From CAZGWJ01 sp964529445 (lineage in GTDB: Bacteria > Oederibacteriota > Muellerivitia > Muellerivitales > Muellerivitaceae), in contig CAZGWJ010000131.1 in the NCBI GenBank assembly GCA_964529445.1, positions 1 through 5,351 of the forward strand: a DNA stretch of 5,351 nucleotides, written 5' to 3'. The notes beneath the pieces are model-generated. The model made no database searches. It was not told the DNA's origin and worked only from the letters and a program-made list of their open reading frames with translations. The position numbers and the translations under genes are program-made. Positions 1 through 5,069 of the stretch are shown here, one piece after another (position 1 is the first letter of the stretch; every line of letters begins with the position of its first letter).

Positions 1-816
1 CCAGGGGTCCGGCGTCAACTGCTTCAATCCCAGGGAGACCTTCCCCTTCTCCCGGTCCACCGAGAGGACCAGCACGCGAAGGACCTGGTCACGCTGGATC
101 TTGTCCTCGATCCTCTGGACGCGGGTCCAGTCCAGGTCGGCCACATGAAGAAGACCGTCCAATCCCCCCAGGTCCACGAAGGCCCCGTAGGAAGTGATGC
201 TCTTGACCCGTCCTTCGAGGATGTCCCCGGCGTTCAAGGCGGCCAGGCGCTGGCGGCGCTGTTCGTCCCGTTCGACCTCGAGGAAGGCCCGGCGGGAGAC
301 CACGACGTTCCAGCGTTCGCGATCCACCTTGATGACCCGGAAGAGGAAGATCTGGTCGACGAACTGGTCGAGCTTGTCCTCCGGGATGCGCTCGATGGTG
401 ACCTGGCTGACGGGCAGGAAGGCCTCGATGGAGCCGATGTCGACCCGGAAACCGCCCTTCACGCGCTTGAGGACCCGTCCCTTGATGCCCTCGCCCGAGG
501 CCATCAACTCCTCGAGCTTCTGCCAGAGACGGCTCTTGTCCACGTTGCGCTTCGAGAGGCGCACATAGCGCTCGCCCTCGTCGATGCGCTCCACCGAAAC
601 GTCCACGGGATCGCCCACCTTGACGGTGAGCTCGCCGGTGATGTCCTGGAATTCCTTGCGGGGGACCGAACCCTCGATCTTGTAGCCGATGTCGACGACA
701 ACATATTCATCGTCGATCTTGAGCACGGTGCCGGCGACCACCTGGCCGACCGAGAGTTGTTTTTCCTGCTGGAGGAGCTCCTCCATCGTCATTTCGGCGG
801 CGGGTTGATCGTTCAT
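1..816 (-). CDS. rpsA: 30S ribosomal protein S1, N-terminal part (gene runs off the left edge)
   Basis: Ribosomal protein S1 binds mRNA on the 30S subunit and helps unstructured or weak-SD messages start translation. The visible 272 codons encode about three S1 (OB-fold RNA-binding) repeats: roughly residues 21-90 (KIEGSVPRKEF), 108-175 (KGGFRVDIGSIEAFLP) and 196-272 (SYGAFVDLGGLDGLLHVADL, ending GLKQLTPDPW). The third-repeat signatures GAFVDLGG and LGLKQL..DPW are typical of true bacterial S1. The family usually has four to six repeats, so a substantial C-terminal part lies outside the window. The ATG at 816 is chosen because GAGG sits 6 bases upstream (823-826) and the acidic N-terminal segment before repeat 1 is normal for S1. 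It is the last gene in the visible cluster, 152 bases after plsC, which matches the conserved cmk-plsC-rpsA order. The frame has no internal stop. Confidence 0.95.
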   Translation of the reverse strand, partial: MNDQPAAEMTMEELLQQEKQLSVGQVVAGTVLKIDDEYVVVDIGYKIEGSVPRKEFQDITGELTVKVGDPVDVSVERIDEGERYVRLSKRNVDKSRLWQKLEELMASGEGIKGRVLKRVKGGFRVDIGSIEAFLPVSQVTIERIPEDKLDQFVDQIFLFRVIKVDRERWNVVVSRRAFLEVERDEQRRQRLAALNAGDILEGRVKSITSYGAFVDLGGLDGLLHVADLDWTRVQRIEDKIQRDQVLRVLVLSVDREKGKVSLGLKQLTPDPW

Positions 817-833
817 GGGTGACCTCGCAGTTT

Positions 834-849
834 CGCCGGTGCCCCGGCG
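834..849 (-). promoter_or_regulatory. Hairpin in the rpsA leader, just upstream of the ribosome binding site
   Basis: On the minus strand the sequence reads CGCCGG-GGCA-CCGGCG, a perfect 6-bp all-G/C stem with a 4-base loop. It ends 7 bases before the GAGG ribosome binding site of rpsA. No T-run follows, so it does not look like an intrinsic terminator. A stable stem next to the SD could modulate rpsA translation. S1 is known to autoregulate through structured leaders in gammaproteobacteria, but applying that here is inference. The rest of the spacer (817-968) holds no open frame and no convincing promoter; a lone TAGAAT has no -35 box at a proper distance. Confidence 0.45.
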
Positions 850-968
850 CGGTTTCCGTTCTTGACGGATGAGGATTCATTCTAGGCCGTTTCAAGGTTG
901 CCGGGGTGAGGAATGTTCGAGGCAAGAAGACCTGAAACCGTTGCCCGGTCCCGAAAAAGGTGGGATGT

Positions 969-1646
969 TCAGGCGCGGGGACCGGAGGCGGCCCTCAAGG
1001 CGGCGATCGCCTCCATCACACGATCGGAGATGGACTGGTGCGTCATACGCTGGTCGGGTGCCGCCATGAGATCCGAGAGTTCGACCTGTTCCCCGATGTG
1101 CATCGTGACCCGCCGGGGGGAAGGCCAAGCCCGTCCCTTCGGCCACGCTTCGTGGGTACCCCGGAGGTAGGCTGGGATCACCGGCACCTGGGCCTTGTAG
1201 AGGAGCATCCCGATCCCGCGCTTCCCCTTCTGGAGGTTGCCGTCCAGGCTCCGGGTTCCCTCCGGATACACTGTCACGGGGCGGCCCTCCCGCAGGCGTT
1301 CAAAGAAGACCGCGAAGGCGTCCCCGTCGTAGGTGCCCCGCTTGATGGGAAAGGCCCCGCTGATCCGGATGAACCATGAGAAGACCGGGATCCGGAAGAG
1401 TTCCTCCTTGGCCATGAAGCCGACCTCGCGGGTGCGGCATCCCATCCCGCAGAAATAGGGGTCGAGGTAGGAAGCGTGGTTGCAGGCGAGGACGAAAGGC
1501 CCCTCCTTCGGGAGGTGCTCCATGCCCTTCGTCGAGAAACGGAAGTAGAGGGCGGCGATCCAGCCGGTCAACAGATGCGTGACGGGGAACGCGTCGGATC
1601 CCGCGAGCTTCTGCAGGACCCGGTGCGTTATGGACGCGATGGACAT
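969..1646 (-). CDS. plsC: 1-acyl-sn-glycerol-3-phosphate acyltransferase (PlsC/LPLAT family)
   Basis: Predicted to transfer an acyl group to the sn-2 position of lysophosphatidic acid, giving phosphatidic acid at the inner membrane. The 225-residue product shows the family blocks in order. Block I is NHASYLD with catalytic H57 and D62. Block II is GAFPIKRG (97-104). Block III is VYPEGTRS (126-133), which binds the glycerol phosphate. Block IV is VPVIP (154-158). Moderately hydrophobic stretches near residues 20-37 and 83-99 fit peripheral membrane attachment. The length is normal for short bacterial PlsC proteins. The ATG at 1646 follows a purine-rich AGGAAGG about 12 bases upstream, a rather long spacing. 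It lies 67 bases after DAHP synthase and 152 before rpsA, in the common cmk-plsC-rpsA order. The family also includes other lysophospholipid acyltransferases, so exact acceptor specificity is not certain. Confidence 0.9.
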   Translation of the reverse strand: MSIASITHRVLQKLAGSDAFPVTHLLTGWIAALYFRFSTKGMEHLPKEGPFVLACNHASYLDPYFCGMGCRTREVGFMAKEELFRIPVFSWFIRISGAFPIKRGTYDGDAFAVFFERLREGRPVTVYPEGTRSLDGNLQKGKRGIGMLLYKAQVPVIPAYLRGTHEAWPKGRAWPSPRRVTMHIGEQVELSDLMAAPDQRMTHQSISDRVMEAIAALRAASGPRA

Positions 1647-1713
1647 ATCGGGTTATTACCTTCCTTCGTGTCTTATCGGTGTCCATCCCCATTGATCGGT
1701 GGCAAAAAAGCCG

Positions 1714-2814
1714 TTATCGATTCCACGCCTTTTTCAAACGGCGGTGCGCATCGAGGATGAGTTCCTCGGTGGCCTCCCAACCGATGCAGGCGTCGGTGAC
1801 CGACACGCCGTACTTCAAGGCCCTCGGGTTCCGCGCGAGGGGCTGGCACCCTTCCCGGAGGTTGCTCTCCAGCATGAGGCCGGCGATGGACGGGTTGCCT
1901 GCCACGACCTGGTCGATCACGGAATGGAAAGCGGCGCCCTGGCGCTTGTAGTCCTTGTTCGAATTGCCGTGGGAGCAGTCCACCACGATGTTGACGGGAA
2001 GACCGGCCTTCCGCAACTGGTCCTCCGTCCGGCGGATGGATTCAGGGTCGAAGTTGGTTTTCCCGCTCCCTCCCCGGAGCACGATGTGGGCGTAGGGGTT
2101 GCCGGTGGTGCGGAAGATGGCGGACCGGCCATTCGGATCGATGCCGAGGAAATGATGCGGCGTCCGGGCGGATTGGATGCCGTTCAGGGCCACCTGGATG
2201 CTGCCGTCGGTGGCGTTCTTCAAGCCCACGGGCATCGAGAGGCCGCTGGCCATCTCCCGGTGCGTCTGGGACTCGGTCGTCCGCGCGCCGATGGCCGACC
2301 AGCTGATGAGGTCGGCGATGTACTGCGGGATGATCGGGTCGAGGGCCTCGGTGGCCGTGGGCAATCCCATCTCGGTGAACCGGAGGAGCAGGCGCCGGGC
2401 CAGAAGGATGCCCTTCTCGACGCGGAAGGAATCGTCCAGGTCGGGATCGTTGATGAGGCCCTTCCAACCGACGGTCGTGCGCGGTTTCTCGAAATAAACA
2501 CGCATCACGAGGAAAAGGGTGGACTGGACCATCCCGGCCAGGCGACGGAGGCGCATTGCGTAATCCAGGGCCGCCTTCGGGTCGTGAATGGAACAGGGGC
2601 CTGAGACCACCATCAGGCGCCGGTCCTTGCGATCCAGGATGTCCTGGATGGCCTGGCGCCCTTTGAGGACGATCTCGTAATTCCTTCTCGTTCCCGGGAG
2701 CTTCGCCTTGGCCTGATTGGGCGTGATGAGGACTTCGGCGGCCTTCAGGTGGGTGTCCTGGGCACGGTCCCTCAGGCTGACCTTGCCGATATGGTGAATG
2801 CGGATCTTCCTCAT
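1714..2814 (-). CDS. aroG: 3-deoxy-7-phosphoheptulonate (DAHP) synthase, type I-alpha (AroF/AroG/AroH family)
   Basis: Condenses phosphoenolpyruvate and erythrose 4-phosphate to DAHP, the first committed step of the shikimate pathway, in the cytoplasm. The 366-residue product aligns along its length with E. coli AroG (350 aa) from memory. The metal ligands are present as C74 (SGPCSIHD), H282 (DCSHGNS), E316 (MLESN) and D341 (TDACIGWE). The phosphate/PEP region MRVYFEKPRTT has R105 and K110, and GARTTESQTHRE follows at 176-187. The N-terminal extension that carries feedback regulation in AroG-type enzymes is present. The positions matching the AroG inhibitor pocket are D159, P163, Q164, M188, L192, S193 and F222, so feedback inhibition is likely. 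Which amino acid inhibits cannot be told, and the symbol aroG stands for the AroF/G/H family. The ATG at 2814 has GGAG/AAGGA just upstream. The gene is preceded by its own promoter (2862-2890), so it can be expressed apart from tyrA-aroA-cmk. Confidence 0.95.
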   Translation of the reverse strand: MRKIRIHHIGKVSLRDRAQDTHLKAAEVLITPNQAKAKLPGTRRNYEIVLKGRQAIQDILDRKDRRLMVVSGPCSIHDPKAALDYAMRLRRLAGMVQSTLFLVMRVYFEKPRTTVGWKGLINDPDLDDSFRVEKGILLARRLLLRFTEMGLPTATEALDPIIPQYIADLISWSAIGARTTESQTHREMASGLSMPVGLKNATDGSIQVALNGIQSARTPHHFLGIDPNGRSAIFRTTGNPYAHIVLRGGSGKTNFDPESIRRTEDQLRKAGLPVNIVVDCSHGNSNKDYKRQGAAFHSVIDQVVAGNPSIAGLMLESNLREGCQPLARNPRALKYGVSVTDACIGWEATEELILDAHRRLKKAWNR

Positions 2815-2861
2815 GGTTCCTTCTCCGATGGCATTCCGGGGCGTCTTGTTAAAGGCCTGTG

Positions 2862-2890
2862 ATTATAGGGAAGAGGCCGGGTTCTTCCAA
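2862..2890 (-). promoter_or_regulatory. Near-consensus sigma-70-type promoter for DAHP synthase
   Basis: On the minus strand, TTGGAA (2885-2890) and a perfect TATAAT (2862-2867) are separated by exactly 17 bases. Transcription would start near 2855, leaving a leader of about 40 bases before the ATG at 2814. This is the best promoter in the window. It lies inside the gene cluster, between cmk and DAHP synthase, so DAHP synthase, plsC and probably rpsA can be transcribed independently of tyrA-aroA-cmk. The match is read directly from the sequence; activity is inferred. Confidence 0.75.
2869..2888. promoter_or_regulatory. Dyad between the -35 and -10 boxes, candidate repressor operator
   Basis: GGAAGA and TCTTCC form a perfect 6-bp inverted repeat separated by 8 bases that contain a central CCGG. 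The 20-bp dyad overlaps the last four bases of the -35 hexamer and fills most of the spacer. That is the classic place for a repressor that blocks RNA polymerase. It does not resemble the E. coli TrpR or TyrR boxes as I remember them. An aromatic-amino-acid-responsive regulator would make sense for DAHP synthase, but the regulator is unknown. Confidence 0.4.
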
Positions 2891-2918
2891 GGCGCCGCGA
2901 CCTGAAACGGCCCATGAT

Positions 2919-2941
2919 CCCGCAGAACGGCGGGTTCCGCC
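2919..2941 (-). other. Two overlapping, mutually exclusive hairpins downstream of cmk
   Basis: On the transcribed strand, GGCGG-AAC-CCGCC (2929-2941) can form one 5-bp stem and CCCGC-CGTTCT-GCGGG (2919-2934) another. Both use the same CCCGCC segment, so only one can exist at a time. They begin 10 bases after the cmk stop codon. No U-run follows either stem, so this is not a standard intrinsic terminator. It may protect the 3' end of an upstream message or attenuate read-through into the DAHP synthase promoter region. The pairing is seen in the sequence; the role is inferred. Confidence 0.35.
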
Positions 2942-2950
2942 CGGGTTTCA

Positions 2951-3637
2951 TCAAGGGTGGGATCGGATATACCGGTGCAATTCCTCGACGGACTCCTCGA
3001 CGGTGAGGGAGGAATGGTCCATCACGATGGATTCGGGGGTCTTGCGCAGGGCCCCGACGGGGCGGCTCATGTCGTTCGCGTCCCTTTTCATCACGTCGGC
3101 CAGGACCTCCTCGTAGGTGGCCGACTTCCCCGCCCGCTGGAGATCACCCCAACGCCGTTTCGCCCTCACCTCCGGGGAGGCATCGAGGTAGAACCTGTAC
3201 TTTGCGTCGGGGAACACGTCGGTTCCGATGTCCCTCCCCTCCAGCACGGCCCCTCCGTAGGGGAGGCTGTCCTGGCGCCCCATCCGCTGTTGTCGGGCCA
3301 CCAGGATCCGTCTCACCCCGGGAGCATCAGCCACGGCCTTGGTGGCCAGGCTCACCTGGGGGTCCCGGATGGCCTTCGTGACATCCTGTCCGTCGAGATA
3401 GACGAAGTTCTCGGGGTCCCCGGGTTCCAGGACGATCTTCGAATCCCGGGCGAGTTCCTCGAGGGCCTTCTCATCCGCCATGTCGGTCCCCCGACGCAGG
3501 GCCTTGAGGGTGACGCAACGGTACATCGCTCCCGTGTCGATGTGCAGGAAGCCGAGCTTCCTGGCGAGGGACCTGGCGACGGTGCTTTTCCCCGCTCCGG
3601 CCGGCCCGTCGATGGCAACGATGATGGGTTGTTGCAC
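2951..3637 (-). CDS. cmk: Cytidylate kinase (CMP/dCMP kinase), GTG start
   Basis: Phosphorylates CMP and dCMP with ATP to the diphosphates in the cytoplasm, serving nucleotide recycling and supply of dCTP and CTP. The 228-residue product has the P-loop GPAGAGKST (11-19), the substrate-binding DTGAMYR (34-40), EGRDIGTDVFP (133-143), the lid/arginine segment SPEVRAKRR (154-162) and the C-terminal RDANDMSRPVGAL (185-197). Length and motif order match bacterial Cmk. I chose the GTG at 3635-3637 because GGAG (3646-3649) lies 8 bases upstream and the protein then begins shortly before the first beta strand and P-loop, as usual. An in-frame TTG at 3658 would add seven residues but has a poor SD and sits at the edge of a repeat. 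Cmk is 117 bases after aroA and 136 before DAHP synthase, in the conserved aroA-cmk-rpsA neighbourhood. Confidence 0.94.
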   Translation of the reverse strand: MQQPIIVAIDGPAGAGKSTVARSLARKLGFLHIDTGAMYRCVTLKALRRGTDMADEKALEELARDSKIVLEPGDPENFVYLDGQDVTKAIRDPQVSLATKAVADAPGVRRILVARQQRMGRQDSLPYGGAVLEGRDIGTDVFPDAKYRFYLDASPEVRAKRRWGDLQRAGKSATYEEVLADVMKRDANDMSRPVGALRKTPESIVMDHSSLTVEESVEELHRYIRSHP

Positions 3638-3645
3638 CGATTTCA

Positions 3646-3649
3646 CTCC
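3646..3649 (-). promoter_or_regulatory. Ribosome binding site that sets the cmk start
   Basis: GGAG on the minus strand is followed by an 8-base spacer and GTG. This favours the GTG at 3637 over the longer in-frame TTG at 3658, whose upstream bases have no good SD match. The GGAG would lie inside the coding frame if the TTG were used. Confidence 0.6.
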
Positions 3650-3664
3650 GATGAACAAGTTGAC

Positions 3665-3688
3665 CGCAGAGGCACAGAGACGCAGAGG
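3665..3688. repeat. Degenerate octamer tandem repeat of the GCAGAGGCACAGAGA type
   Basis: Three adjacent 8-base units read CGCAGAGG, CACAGAGA, CGCAGAGG. Units 1 and 3 are identical and unit 2 differs at two positions. The string sits in the 117-base aroA-cmk spacer, about 27 bases upstream of the cmk start. From memory, very similar strings (accgcagaggcgcagag, and its reverse with ctctgtgcctctgcg) recur between genes in many unrelated environmental bacteria. This is therefore likely one copy of a dispersed intergenic repeat of unknown function. Copy number in this genome cannot be judged from the window. Confidence 0.6.
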
Positions 3689-3689
3689 A

Positions 3690-3724
3690 CGAATCCTATT
3701 CTCTTGAAGTCAAAAATGGATTCG
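3690..3724. repeat. Inverted repeat next to the octamer repeat
   Basis: CGAATCC (3690-3696) and GGATTCG (3718-3724) are perfect 7-base inverted arms around a 21-base A/T-rich loop. The loop contains a small TTGA-AG-TCAA dyad and ATT/AAT flanks that could extend the stem with a bulge. No T-run follows the stem on the transcribed strand, so it is not a clear terminator. It abuts the octamer repeat and may belong to the same element, or be an mRNA processing or stability hairpin between aroA and cmk. Confidence 0.4.
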
Positions 3725-3754
3725 CGACTTTCCGGATCTCCGATTCTCCGCGGC

Positions 3755-5056
3755 TCATTGTCTTGCGATTCGCTTGAGCAGTCTCTCGAAGGTCGGGAAG
3801 GAGGTGGCCACGTTCTTCGTGTCGAGGATCGTCACGGGGCCGTCGGCGACCAGCCCCGCCACGGCCAGCGACATGGCCACGCGGTGGTCGCCGAACGAGT
3901 CGAGGACGCCGCCCCTCAAGGGGGTGGGGCCTTGGATGACCCATCCATCCTTCAACGCGGTGATGTCGGCGCCCATGCGCCTGAGGTTGACCTCCATGGT
4001 GGCGATGCGGTCCGATTCCTTGACCCTCAGTTCGGCCGCGTTCCTCACCCGGGTCGCGCCTTGCGCCTGGGTGGCGGCCACGGCCAGGATCGGGAATTCG
4101 TCGATCATCCGGGGCACGTCATCGCCCCCGATCGTCAGGCCGGAAAGGCGCGAATGCTCGACCACCAGGTCCGCCACGGGTTCGGATCCGGGCGGGACCC
4201 TTTTTTTCAGGATGCGGATCCGGCCGCCCATGCGCCTCAGGACGTCGAGGAGCCCCGTCCGCGTCGGATTGATGCCCACGTTCCTCAGGGTCAGGCGGGC
4301 ACCCGGCGTGATGAGTCCCGCGACCAGGAAAAAAGCGGCCGAAGAGATGTCACCCGGGACGAGGATGAGTCGGCCGCGAAACGGCTTCACGGGTCCCCTG
4401 AGGGAAACGGTCCGTCCGACCACCCGAAGGGGAAGCCCGAACAGGCGGAACATCCGCTCGGTATGGTCCCGGCTGACGGAGGGTTCGATCACCCGGGTCA
4501 CGCCCTCGGCGTAGAGTCCTGCCATCAGGAGCGAGCTCTTCACCTGGGCGCTGGCGACCGGGGAGTGATGCGTGATCCCCCTCAAGGAGGAGGGCCGCAG
4601 GGTGAGGGGCAGGCGGCCATCGTCCTTCCCGCCGGTGATGACGGCTCCCATCCGGGAAAGCGGCTCCGTGACGCGGCCCATGGGTCGCCGCCGAAGATAG
4701 CGGTCGCCGGTCAGGCGGCTGGTGAAGGGCTGGGCCGATAGGAGTCCCAGAAGAATACGGGCCGTGGTGCCGGAGTTGCCGGCATTCAAAATGCGCTTCG
4801 ATGGCTTGAGCCCGTTCAATCCGCGGCCTTCGATGACCAGGCGCGTGCCCCGGACGCGGATCCGGACGCCCAGGGACCGGAAGATCGCGGCGGTCGAGAG
4901 ACAATCGGCGCCGTTCAGGAAGTTCTCGACGACGGTTCTTCCGTAGGCAAGGGAACCCATCATGACGCTTCGATGGGAGACGGATTTGTCGCCCGGGATC
5001 CTGACGGTCCCTCTCAGGGTGCGCGGTGCATGGACGATCAGACGCTCACCGGGCAT
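3755..5056 (-). CDS. aroA: 3-phosphoshikimate 1-carboxyvinyltransferase (EPSP synthase)
   Basis: Transfers the enolpyruvyl group of PEP to shikimate 3-phosphate, the step before chorismate synthase, in the cytoplasm. The 433-residue length fits the family. Motifs in order: PGDKSVSHR (21-29; K24, S25 and R29 bind substrates), GNSGTTAR (93-100), SAQVKSSLLMAGLYAEG (169-185; Q171), SRDHTERM (195-202), DEFPILA (319-325; D319 the likely catalytic base), LRVKESDR (343-350; K346, E347) and GDHRVAM (389-395). The GNSGTT loop and the SAQVKSSLL block look more like the Bacillus/class II group than the E. coli enzyme. The ATG at 5056 is chosen because GGGAG (5065-5069) lies 8 bases upstream and the product then starts shortly before the first conserved strand. 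The same frame stays open for 53 more codons upstream, but these overlap tyrA and look like shadow sequence. The tyrA stop and aroA start share one base. Confidence 0.96.
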   Translation of the reverse strand: MPGERLIVHAPRTLRGTVRIPGDKSVSHRSVMMGSLAYGRTVVENFLNGADCLSTAAIFRSLGVRIRVRGTRLVIEGRGLNGLKPSKRILNAGNSGTTARILLGLLSAQPFTSRLTGDRYLRRRPMGRVTEPLSRMGAVITGGKDDGRLPLTLRPSSLRGITHHSPVASAQVKSSLLMAGLYAEGVTRVIEPSVSRDHTERMFRLFGLPLRVVGRTVSLRGPVKPFRGRLILVPGDISSAAFFLVAGLITPGARLTLRNVGINPTRTGLLDVLRRMGGRIRILKKRVPPGSEPVADLVVEHSRLSGLTIGGDDVPRMIDEFPILAVAATQAQGATRVRNAAELRVKESDRIATMEVNLRRMGADITALKDGWVIQGPTPLRGGVLDSFGDHRVAMSLAVAGLVADGPVTILDTKNVATSFPTFERLLKRIARQ

Positions 5057-5069
5057 CACAAGCGCTCCC
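5054..5069 (-). promoter_or_regulatory. tyrA-aroA translational coupling junction
   Basis: On the minus strand, GGGAG (5065-5069) lies inside the last tyrA codons. After 8 bases comes TGATG, in which the tyrA stop TGA and the aroA start ATG share one base. A GTG immediately before the ATG is an alternative start one codon longer, but its 5-base spacing is less good. Ribosomes ending tyrA can re-start on aroA directly. Confidence 0.7.

Noticed and set aside
145..822. 225-codon plus-strand frame opposite rpsA.
   Set aside because: Antisense shadow; the minus strand encodes clear S1 repeats throughout.
880..890. TAGAAT as a -10 box for an rpsA promoter.
   Set aside because: No -35-like hexamer at 16-18 bases upstream; the nearby TTGAAA is only 5 bases away.
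1699..1716. Terminator after DAHP synthase (GGC, six T, GCC).
   Set aside because: The stem is only three base pairs and the T-run is in the loop, not after it.
1699..2604. 301-codon plus-strand frame opposite DAHP synthase.
   Set aside because: Shadow of the DAHP synthase gene; no domain and no supporting SD or promoter.
2811..2834. Seven-codon mini-ORF (MPSEKEP) in the DAHP synthase leader, whose stop overlaps the gene's ATG in ATGA.
   Set aside because: No SD and no aromatic codons as an attenuator peptide would have; a short chance frame is more likely.
3705..3716. TTGACT as a -35 box for a cmk promoter.
   Set aside because: No acceptable -10 box lies 16-18 bases downstream.
3698..3757. 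20-codon frame starting at an ATGA overlap with the aroA stop.
   Set aside because: No SD of note, no recognisable product, and it ends within the inverted repeat; most likely chance.
2957..4741. 594-codon open frame on the plus strand spanning antisense to cmk, the spacer and aroA.
   Set aside because: It is antisense to two well-supported genes, has low-complexity G/H/D/P-rich composition typical of reverse frames in GC-rich DNA, and shows no recognisable domain.
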